DNA of 64,000 bases from Monosiga brevicollis MX1 (Eukaryota > Opisthokonta > Choanoflagellata > Craspedida > Salpingoecidae). The stretch's first letter is position 1. Each line of letters starts with the position of its first letter. The translations under genes were made by a program, and so were the position numbers. Below the pieces are notes generated by a model. The model did not search any database, was not told the origin of the DNA, and saw only the letters and a program-made list of their open reading frames with translations. This document shows, in pieces, positions 51,301 through 61,800 of the stretch. The DNA lies in the NCBI RefSeq assembly GCF_000002865.3, contig NW_001865044.1, positions 673,437 to 737,436 on the forward strand, written 5' to 3'.

Positions 51301-53346
51301 GCGTAGACCATTCACATTGGGGGTGTAGGTGCTGAACAATTATGCCAACATTTTGGAGTTGTTGCTGCGCCTGCGGCAAGCCTGTGACCACCCATTCCTC
51401 ACCCTGCGCAACATGACGCAAGAGGAAGAGGCAGCGCGGGAGGATAAGCGTATGTTGGCGCTTACCCGATAGTCGCAGCGTCCTGGCTTGCGGTCCAAAG
51501 GGCCAGTTCCTGGTTTTTGAACTCAATTCTGACCCTGCTCAAATCATAGGCCTGCGCACACAAGCGCGACAGGGCGTGTTCTCTGACATTGACACGCTGG
51601 TCGCCAAGTTTATGTCTGACTCTCGTCAGGTTGGTTTAGTGTCGGCATGTGGTGCCATCTCGTTGTGGCGTCGTGTAAAAGCCTCGAGAAATACACACAA
51701 GCTCGTCTGCTGGAACCTGTGTGGCAGGGAAATGCAAGCCTTCGTGCAGACCACGTGGCAACAATGGCCGAGGATTTACGTTATCTCCTGCAGCGCAGCA
51801 GCCATGGCGCATCGGCGCAACAGAATCAAGGTGCGCAGGGTATCATGTTTTTAGTGTGCATCTGCCGCGGCGAGCAGCGAGCACAGCGATTGTATTCGTC
51901 TTGCAATATGACGGCACTGCATGCTCTTTAGAGACCAAAGCAACGGAGCAGGCCCCACCCGAGTGCTCAGTGTGCTTGGACACAATTGACGAGCCCGTGG
52001 TAACGCCCTGTGCGCACTATGGGTGTCGGGTCTGCATGGAGAACGCTGTGGATAAGTACGTCAAAATTCTCGCAGCAGTTTACTGATGCGTGGTCTTGTG
52101 CTTGCTCATGGGATGCTTCGATCATCCTATTTGTTGTTTCAGCTTCCATGAATGTCCACTGTGTCGCAAGCCTTTGCAACGCTCGTCACTATTTCGCATT
52201 CAAGCGCCCGATCCGGACGTTGAGAGTGCGGCCACCGCCCCACCCAACGAGGACGATCGGCAACACTGGCTGTCTTCCAGCAAGCTCAAGGCCTTGCTGG
52301 CCGATCTTGACGCGGCAACACAAGTACGCACACATTGCCCCCCATCAACGCACCTTTTTGCATTGAGGAAAAATGACAGGAGCAAGTCGTCCGTTGCATT
52401 CAAGATCTACACTGATACCCAAAACTTGAATTCCGGCACGATAGCAACCTGATCGGCCAAAAGTGATTGTCTTCAGTCAATGGACTTCCATGCTGGACCT
52501 AATAGAGGTAGGGCTGTTGCAGGCTGTCATCTTGAGCCATGTTCTCCGTTGTCAAAACCTTTGGTTCACTTCTCTGAGATTTTGAGGTTCAAATTCTGCA
52601 AAGATTCCTCTGACCTTCCTCCGATCCCCCACGCCAGCAATCCCTGGAGGGCACTGGACTTCAACACGTGCGATTAGACGGGAGCATCCCCCAAGTGCGC
52701 CGCGCGCAAGTTCTGAATCGTTTCAAGACAGATCCAGACATCCAGGTAGCCGCACTCTGAAAGATTGGGCTCCTCCTCTCCTGTGCCGATTTCGCCCTTC
52801 TTCATCTTTGTCATGCCGTTGTCGCCCAGGTGTTTTTGATGACGCTGCGTACAGGTGGGGTGGGGTTGAATCTGACGGCAGCCTCGCATGTCATATTGGT
52901 GGATCCCTGGTGGTCACCGGCCGTGGAGGCCCAAGCTATTGATCGTGTCCACCGAATTGGACAGGATAAGCCTGTCACCATTAAGCGCTACATTATGCGG
53001 GATTCCAGTACGTAGATTGGGTGGCCGTCGATTACCCCGACCTCTCACCGAAACAGGGTGTACATGATTCTTGCTAACAGTTGGAGTATGATTGTCATCT
53101 CATGCGTTGCCTTGCTCATTGTGCAGTTGAGGAACGTATCTTGGCGTTGCAGAAGAGAAAGCGTGCGCTGGTTCATAGTGCCTTAACTCGCAATGGTTCG
53201 TCTGCACACAAGCACTGAGAGCTTCCGTACGAGCAGCAGCAGAACCTCACCCCGCATGTGACATCCTTCTCCCCGTGTCCCACGCAGCGACGGAGCGGCA
53301 AGCAGAACGCATGTCCGACCTTAAGCTGCTATTTGGCCAATTCTAA
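48301..53346 (+). CDS. RAD5/HLTF-type SNF2 translocase and RING ubiquitin ligase with RanBP2-type zinc finger
   Basis: Likely replication-fork damage-tolerance factor (fork remodelling and PCNA polyubiquitination, from RAD5/HLTF). Exon 1 (48301-49665) encodes an N-terminal RanBP2-like zinc finger ([20 protein letters not shown]), a Lys/Ser/Ala-rich linker, a HIRAN-like domain ([20 protein letters not shown]) and the first helicase motif ([12 protein letters not shown]). Later exons carry [11 protein letters not shown] (Walker A), [28 protein letters not shown] (DEGH box), [11 protein letters not shown], a RING finger inserted between the helicase lobes ([20 protein letters not shown] ... CPLCRKPL), [37 protein letters not shown] and [14 protein letters not shown]. 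The final exon ends DLKLLFGQF-stop. About 17 exons. The RING insertion and HIRAN distinguish it from RAD16 and SHPRH. Confidence 0.93.
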
Positions 53347-53520
53347 ACGATTTGACCTCTCGAAAATCGATGAAGAACACAAATGAATGGGACAAGAAGG
53401 AGTTACAAAACAAAAGCTGCTGTCATAAAATGTCAGATAAAACTTTTGAGTGAGAATCATTGTTATTTATATACAATATTTAAGGTATAGTATCCTTAAT
53501 GGAGCAGTCCATTGGTTTGC

Positions 53521-53601
53521 GGTGTTGTGGCCGAGTGGTTAAGGCGTGAGATTTAGGCTCTCATGTGTTCGCACGCGCAGGTTCGAACCCTGTCAACGCC
53601 A
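53521..53601 (+). tRNA. tRNA-Leu (anticodon UAG)
   Basis: Class II tRNA. The acceptor stem GGTGTTG pairs with CAACGCC (one U-G), discriminator A at 53601. The D arm reads GGCCGAGTGGTTAAGGC. The anticodon arm TGAGA-TTTAGGC-TCTCA gives anticodon UAG, reading CUA. A long variable arm (TGTGTTCGCACGC) and the T arm GGTTCGAACCC follow; there is no intron. A T run at about 53606-53613 fits Pol III termination. Confidence 0.95.
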
Positions 53602-53823
53602 GCGCATTTTTTTTTGCATTTGCTTAAGTTAGCCTTGCCCCGGCTGGAAGACCAAGCTCTTGGCATTGGACTGATGTTTTTGTTTTTGTTTTCGTTTCGA
53701 TCTCTTCAAAAGTGTCAATTAGTGGGAGCAGGCGGGGCACAGCACCGCTTTTCCCATGGTGGATGCTGGCATGGATGGTACTCGTACCATCAGAGCCTGG
53801 TTGCGGGTCCTAATGAGTGTGCT

Positions 53824-55598
53824 CTAGTCGGCAAGAATGTCCTTATCTTGTGACATGACAGGCGCAGGCCAGACATTGCCCTGCAGCGCCACCTGCTGTG
53901 GATGCTGCACATGTTGCGCAGGCGTCTGAGAACAGTTGGGCAGGGGGCTCACGTCGTCAAAGGTGCCATCAAAGTTTTCGCAGATAAAGGAGCTGGTCGG
54001 CCAAGAGCCTCCCTGAACATGCACGTTTCGAAAAACCATGTTTGTGCAGGGGTTTGAGGCATTGCAGCTGTACACGGGGCAGCCAGCGAAGATGAGTTGC
54101 GGTGAATAAGGGCTGGGGGAAGAAAACGATGTTCATCGGCAGCGTCAGGCGATGGGGCTACAACTGGGAACCAACCGAAGGATGCCGGGGGAAAGAAGGG
54201 CGTTGGTGGCGTTGATGTCCTCCAGCGTGATGTCTGAGATGGTGATGCGTGGGTTGGTGGGACAGTCTGGGTTGAGCGGGTAGATCATGCAGCCAGGGCC
54301 ATGACCATCAGGTTGCTTTTGCTGCTGGGGCCCAATGTAGATGGACCACCACAGCGGGTTTTCCATGGTCAGGTTGCGGTAGGTTACATTCCGAATGACA
54401 CCATAGCCATCTAGATGGCAAGAGCAGAGGAGGGAGGCGCGCGAGGAGTCCATGCCCCAACATGAGAGGCAGATCGAGCATGTGGGTGGCACATTCTTCG
54501 AGGTGTGGCAAGCCGGCAAATGCAGCTGACCTTCGCCAGGGTTGGTCTTGATGTAAACACCTTTGATGGGAGCTTCAAAGCGGATGTTTCGAAAGAGAAC
54601 GTTTTCCACGCAATTAATCTAGTCCCGCGAATGTGGAGGCAAAGTCAGTGACAGTTGAGAAACCATGTGGCCCAAGCAAGAGCTGATGTACTGGGAGCAG
54701 GGCGTACCCCAAGGTTGGGCGGCACCGAGCCGATGGTCATGCCGACGCCAAAGCGCACGGTCGAGTTTTCGACCAGGTAATCTCGAGAGCAGTTGCTGAG
54801 CACAAACTTGGAACTGGCGGGCTTGATGGCGACGGCATCATCAAAGTTTTGGATGGTCACGTTGTAAATGTGGACTTTGGTTCCCGCGGGATCGATGCCA
54901 TCAGTGTTGAGGGGAAAGGTGGGGATGCCAATGGGCAGGGGTGCATGCGCCTCGGTGGTGAGAAGCCCATGATTGGCCAATAGCTCGCGCTGCGCTTCAA
55001 CGTCCACCTCAATGGAAATGCCGTGAATGGTAAAGTTGTGAATGTCGTGCAGGCGCAGGTGGAATTGGGCGCTATTCTTGAAGCGGAGGTTGGCAATCTC
55101 CACGTCTTGGCACAGGTCCATGCAAAGCATGTGTGGGCGGGTGTGAATAATGTTGAGAATGATGAGCCACCACCAGTCGTAACCCTGCCCGTCCACTACG
55201 CCGCTGCCGGTTAAGAGCAAGCGGCTGCAGTTGGTAAACTGGAAAATCGGCAGTGAGTTGTTGTGATCATCCGTGGGCCACAGGGACATGTTCAAGGGAG
55301 CTATCAACTCGCCATCGATCTCAAAGGTCAGGTCGTGCAAGCCGGTATAGCTGCTCGGCGCCATGTAAAAGGTGGCAGGGGGCACATAGACGGTGCGATC
55401 AGCCCCCAACGGCAGCTGGGACGCGTTCTGAGCGGCTGCCATCAGCGCCGCGGCATTGCGCGTGGCCACATAAAAGTTGTTGCTGTTTGGCACAGCCCCA
55501 AAGTCCAAAATACTGACGCGTCCTGTCACTGCCGGCATGCCCGCGACGAGCAAAACCAACAGGCACGCCAGCGCCAGGCGCACGCGCCGCGATCGCAT
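53824..55598 (-). CDS. Secreted GH28-family protein (polygalacturonase-like, altered active site)
   Basis: Parallel beta-helix protein of glycoside hydrolase family 28. The start ATG at 55598 gives a signal peptide (MRSRRVRLALACLLVLLVAG). The N-terminal block VSILDFGAVPN begins the mature protein. Active-site motifs: PLNTDGIDP (NTD) and NFDDAVAIK (DD) are present, GVYIKT replaces RIK, and the usual GHG is GVG in TVRFGVGMTIGSVPPN, so the conserved histidine is valine. Later exons give VENVLFRNIRFEAPIKGVYI, WWSIYIGPQQQKQPDGHGPG and LSPGILR, then a Cys-rich stretch (CSPSPYSP ... CPVYSCNASNPC). Several Asn-x-Ser/Thr sites fit secretion. Four or five exons, stop at 53824-53826. Catalysis is doubtful; sugar binding or a variant mechanism is possible. 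Confidence 0.88.
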
Positions 55599-55880
55599 CT
55601 TGCTGCTCGTTGGTTGTCCTTCTCCAAAAATGAGAGAGAAGAAGAGAGAAGAGAGAGAGAAGAGAGAGTGTTTGACAGAGTCACCAACAAAGGCACGAAG
55701 ACACATGTGGCAAGAGAGAAAAGAGAGCAAAGAAATTGTGGACAAAACAGTGTCCCATTTCAAGCTTCTCATCTGACAATATTATCTGACAATCAGTCCA
55801 CACCTTTTCTGCTTCTTTTTTTTGAGGTCACTCGCTCCTCTCAATTTGAGCGGACCCGAGGAGCTCGGAGCACAAGGGTG
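55599..55880. promoter_or_regulatory. Divergent promoter region with duplicated ATCTGACA motif
   Basis: 282 bp between two head-to-head secreted-protein genes. ATCTGACA occurs at 55771-55778 and 55784-55791, the same 13-bp spacing as at 28419/28432. A GAGAGAAG-rich tract lies at 55627-55668. Confidence 0.55.
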
Positions 55881-57300
55881 ATGGCGTCTCACGCGCAGGC
55901 ATCAGCTCAATGGCTTCTGGCAGTCGTACTCGTTGCTGCTGCTTGCGTGTACGTGCTTGCATTGGTCAGACATGGCATAGGATAGAAAAGTGCCCACAAC
56001 AGCCCAACTCACCCTTGATGCTCGCACGTCCATTGTATTCAGGTCCATGGGCCTTGCTGAAGAGGATGCCTCAAACTCGCTGGCTTCGTGCGAGGCACTC
56101 GGCTGGCAATACATCCCTGTGAGCTCTCTCAACTCCCACCACAGTTTCCTGACTTGTGATTTGCTTGGGATTGAAAGCTTTTCCTTGGTCACTCACTTCT
56201 TCGCCTGCCATGCTCACCACAAACCACCTCCAGGCCTACCCAGCCACATGCATTCCTGCCAGCCTCACCGACCCGGGTTGCAGAAGCAGCGCTCCCATGG
56301 ATTTTGCCTCTGCATTCCAGTATTGTTTTCACCAATCAGCGCGACTGTGCAGTGCTTCTGAGTTGCAATCCATCATTCTCAACGGCTGCTCTAACGCCAC
56401 TAGCCAGGTTGTACACGATTGCTATCCACCCGCCTCACAAGCAGATTGAAACATCTGACCCACCCTTGCCCGATCAAGCAAAGAGCGAGGAGTCAAATTG
56501 CCCTCATGGACTCAAACACGGCTCAAGACTCAGAGGGCAGGATGGTCGTTATTTTACATGCGTTGTTTCTTCTTCATCTTTTTTTTTCTTTCTCTCCCAA
56601 CGTTGCACGTGGTCTGTCGCGAGCTCATGGACGCTTGCTGTTGCTGTCTGGTTATAGTCTTGGAGCCGCTCCACCAACTCTGCAGGCACGGCTTATCTCG
56701 CCGTCAATCTGACCAGTGGAACGACTTCAAGCCCTAGTGCTTCAATGCTCTTTCCCACCATGTCTGTACCCTTCAGCAAACTACGCTGACCTTGTTGCAA
56801 CCGGCGCGTTAACACTCAAACGTCGCTGCATTTGACTCCGGCTTGTGACGATAGATGCTGCGCTGACTCTGTGTCTGTGGAACGTCGCTCTGACGCATCC
56901 TGTACCGAGCTTCGTCTCGAGGCTCAAAGCTATGGCAATCCCAGCAATGATTCGGTAGGTCGGCCTTGCTTGCAGTGTCCGTGCATGCACCAAGTTGACT
57001 TGCCTTCTTTCTTGTTTTGCCCTTTTCGCTAGTTGGCCCTGGTCAATGGCTGGACTGAAATTGCAGAGGGCGTCTGTGTATCGCCGTATACCACCTACTT
57101 ACTCGATGGCACAATGCTCTCACCCCGAGCTGGCAGCGATGGCGATAGCCAACGCTGCCTACTTAACGTCACCGCGGCAGATGCAACCAATGTACATTTG
57201 CCTTTTTTTCACTCTCCCCGCTTGTCCTGCTGCCGTGTTGCTTGTCTTCCTGCCTCTGCACCAAGGCTTTCTTGCCTCTCCACCACCACCACCACCACCA

Positions 57301-57344
<44 letters not shown>

Positions 57345-58800
57345 GCTCACTTGAATCTTTGCGCCTCCATTGTGACGTAGATTTGCGCCATGAATGGCGC
57401 TCGCCTCTGTTACCAAAATGGTGCGTCTTTGCGCCAGCACTTGAGGGCAGACCGGCTCAAGCACTAATTGATAAATTGCATGTGCATCTGTGACCTTGAT
57501 GTATTTCTAGAGCTCGCAGTCACCGACAGCGTCGCGGGCTGTCAGCGGCGGTTTGCTGGCGCACACGTGCTCACGGGCTCAACCTGCGCCGAAGGTCAGT
57601 TTTCCTGCCGGCCTGGTTGCACTTTGTCCTTGCCCGCAGCCTTACCCATGTTACCGTCAATCTGCACGCGCTGTCAAGGCCATGTTACCGTCCGTGCCAG
57701 CAACACCAGTGACACACGTTGCAACGCCATCAACGACGCATCTCTTCAGTATGCCGTTGTGTGCTGCGGCGATGAACTTCCCTCCATTCAACGGCTCTCC
57801 GAGAAAAGCTGTGCAGAGCTTGAGGCTGTCGGCTTTGAAGAAACTGCCTCTAGTCGTGAGCACATCTGTGGTGCCAGTGACATCAATTCGGTGCGCCTGT
57901 TGTCCTGCACCGTGCCATGTGATCTGGCCCATAAGGACTGTTGAGTCCCTGGGCATTGGTTTCAAACCCGATGCACCCGCCCTTTCTTGTTTCAAAAGCA
58001 CTGATAAACTCGCTGGCCTGACATGCATCTTAAACAAATAATTGGCATGTGGCATTAGCAATGTTTTGCCAACGCCACTTTTGCTGAAGCCGAAGCTTTC
58101 TGCTCGGCCGTGGGTGCCAGACTCTGTACGCTGTCAGAGCACATTGCTGGGGAGGCCCGTGACACCGGCGTATGTACATTGCGTCATTCGTGTCATGGTC
58201 CTTTCCCAGGTGCTCTTCAAACCTTGCTTTTGTCTGGCCACGTCTGCTCTCGTTTGGTTGGCCCCCACAGTGCCTCTTCAACATGCAGTCAACATGGTCG
58301 GCGACTCCATGCGGCCGCGACGGTTTGAGCCACATGGCCTGGAACAGCCAAGCCAATGCAATGTCTTGCCACACCTCTTTGGAGCAACTGCCGTACGCGC
58401 TGCTGTTTTTTCGCATGTCCCGTCTTTTATCATCTATTCGATCTAACATGCTCCCTTGTGGCCTGTAGGGTCCGTTGCTGTGCTGACGAAGTGTCAGTCT
58501 TTGGCGCTCTGACGGGTACCTCATGCAAGACCTGTTCTCAACTGGGCTGGAACGCTGGCCGTGCTGGCAGTACCAACATTCGCACTTGCGCCGGCTCTCG
58601 AGTGGTGGGGGCTTCTAGTGAAAACGGTGCTTGTCCATTGCGGGAGATGCCTTGGGATACGGCCGATCGTCTGTGCTTGGACATTGGTGCTCGTTTGTGC
58701 AATGCAGATGAGATCATGGCTGGGGAGACGACAGGCACCGGTGTAAGTTGCACGACACGTTGACCTCTTGCTCCTCTTCTGTGCTCATCGTGTTCGGCCT

Positions 58801-58844
<44 letters not shown>

Positions 58845-61800
58845 CCTTTCTTTTCTTTTCCTTGACATGTTTGGGTCAACGGCAGTGAGAGTCAAGTGGC
58901 CGCAATACCCTTGCCGCAAACTTCACAGCTTTCTTTGCCCTCCTTGTTCCATTTCGCTTTGCAGTGCAACCTTGACGCCCGGCTTATCTGGTCTCGTACG
59001 CCGTGTGGCGACAATCACTCCTCATTTGTGGCGCTAAACGGCAATTACCAAGATGGGGATGTGGTACACTGCGTGCCTCGTGCCAACAACGCGACGGCGC
59101 TTGTGCGATGCTGCGCTGATGTAGAAAACATCAAGAGCGACCTCTCTTGTGACAGCCTGCGTGAGGCAACAGCACGTTACAACACCTTCCGTATGTTGCA
59201 ACAATGGTCAGACATTGACAACGATGAGGATCAAGTCTGCGCAAACAGCTTTATGCTCTTTGATGCAACGGTAAGTTTGATTTGCGCTTTGTGCAGGCGC
59301 ACGTCTTGATCACACCGCTGTTTCATGTTTACATCTGGGTGTTAATCATATATCATAATTATTTTCAGTTTGTTTGTGTTTGTTTTTATTTTTGCACTTA
59401 CTGGCTGTATTTGAATAGGGCCAATATGCGCAAATGACAAATTCAATCAATGGCAGCGATGCGCGCTGCTTCAGCAACAAAACTTTTTCAGAGGCAGACC
59501 AGATCTGCAATGCCAATGGCGCACGGTCCGTTTTCCCGAAAGTAGCAGGCTCAGCTGCACTCGGCCGGTCATCATTGTCGGCATCCTTACTTGCCTGGCC
59601 ATTCTGCTAGCCTTTGTACATCGATCGAAATGCGCCGTCAAGCCAAGGGAACGGTGCGCCTCATATCACGACAACGAAGACACTTTCTCTCCCCAACCCG
59701 TTCCCACTAACACTTTGGCTGCATCTCGGGGGCTTTTTTTAGGGTTGCGCGTTCGACGCCAGGGATGTCTACGTAGCTACCAGCTCTGAGTGCTACGTCA
59801 ACAGCTCCTCGACAAACTATGACGGTGTTTTGAGTGGCTATGGTGGTGCTTTTACCTGCATGCCCAAACAAGCTTCAATCTTCGCCGTTCGTTGCTGCGG
59901 TGATGAAGATAACACTGGTGCAACCGTATCAAACATTGAGACGCCTACTCGCTCGCTCAAGAGCTGCCAAGAGCTAAGCTGGAGTTACCAGGGCCTTGGT
60001 CGCCTGTTGGTCTGCAGTGCCAGCTCTTACCCGAACGGCACCTGCTTTACCGACGGACGCGTGGCCGACGAAATCGACTTTGCTGAGGCGAATCTTCGCT
60101 GCCAGTCTGTAGGAGCGCGTCTTTGCACCTCCGCTGAGGTCGTGCGCCACGAAGCCTTTGCGACTGGTTGTCAGGTCAGGGCTGCCTTTTTTTTTCTCTC
60201 TCCTACCAGCGTCTAAGCTGAGGGGATCTCAACTCATCTGCGCCCGTGCCTTCTTTCTCTCTTTGTAGATCAATGGCAATTACATCTGGACATCAACCGC
60301 ATGGTCAGTGACGTACTGGCCGCGGCCCGCGTAGCATCAGCCCACGGATTGTTGCTTGTGGGCAACGCGCCGGCCCTGCTCGCTGTGACGCCCCTTTTGC
60401 AGCTTATCAAATTGTGCCCCAATAACAGCGATCGCTGCAACGTTGAATCGGCTGTTCAAGTGGCTGAAACCAGTACAGGCAGCCGTAAGCGGTGTACACC
60501 ACTCACTGGCAAGGGCGAGTACGTCGACAAAACTTGCGACCACCATTTTCTTGACAAACTTGACATTCGCCTCATGTACCAACAACCGGTTTTGCCCTTG
60601 GCTCTTGCTAAATATAATTGTGACCCGTTAGGCTGCGCTGTTGCGCTGATGCTGCCACAGACACGGCGCTATTGACTGGGACCAGCGTAAAAACTTGCGG
60701 TGACTTGGACTGGGATCCAGTGCAGACGCAGGGTACCTTTGCTCGTGTGTGCGCCGAATCACAGGTCAGCAACCTAGAGATGGCCCTCCCAGACTGTCAC
60801 CTACTAAAATGCGCCATCCGTACCTCAGTTATATTTTGCGGACCGCGTGCCTTCTATGGTAGATTGTGGTCAATGGCCAGGGTGACCTGTCTTGTGCCGC
60901 CACCAACGTGACTTTCCCAGTGGCTGAAGAATATTGCGCCAATATCGGAGCACGCTTGTGCAGTGCCGAAGAGGTCGAGGCTCGCGCTGGCTCGGGCTCA
61001 GGGGTGAGCCGGCCGCGAGACTGCTTCGTCTCCAATGTGGTCCACGTGCTACCAACCTACCCAATGGCTTGGTGACCCTTTCCTCATGGACTCGTGCTTA
61101 TGTTAGTGTGGCTTGAACTCGGAGCGCATCTGGACCCGTAGCCAATGTGCCGCTGGATTTTACACTCTGGCCGGCCAGCCTAGCAATCTGGATAGCATCC
61201 CTAAGCTATGTACACCCAGTGATGGGCGAGCGTATGTTCGGGTAAGAAAGTGTACAGTGATTGTCTGGGGTGCCAAGCAATCGGCCCATAGCTTGCCCCT
61301 GGCCGGGCATAAAAGGGCCTTCACCCTCATCGCATCTGCCTGTTCGTGGTGCAGTGCTGTGCCGATGAGCTGCAAGATCAGAGTGATTACTCGTGCTCAG
61401 AGCTGGGAACGTCCCCAGCACAGTATACTCAATTCCGCAGCGGAAATGCGTTTCCAGTTGCTTCCAATATGAGTTCCAGCTGCTTTGAGTCACGTCTTAC
61501 CCTCGACGAGCAGGGTCAGCGTGTGCCGGAGGACAACGACTCACTCTGTCAGACTGTCTCGGAGACCAGTGTCGCGCAACGTACCTGCTATCAACAAGGT
61601 CAGGTGCCATCTGCTGCTCGGCTGTTTCATGTGTCATCTAACTGGGTCTCCACGATGCAAATTCGGCTAATGTTTTTTTCAGGTGCTCGTCTCTGCACGC
61701 GCAGCGAGTTGCTCAATCTTGCTCTTGCTTCGCAATGCAATACCTCGGTAAGCACAAGATTCTTTGGCTCGGCGTTTGCAAAAGGCGCTGTCGTACTGCA

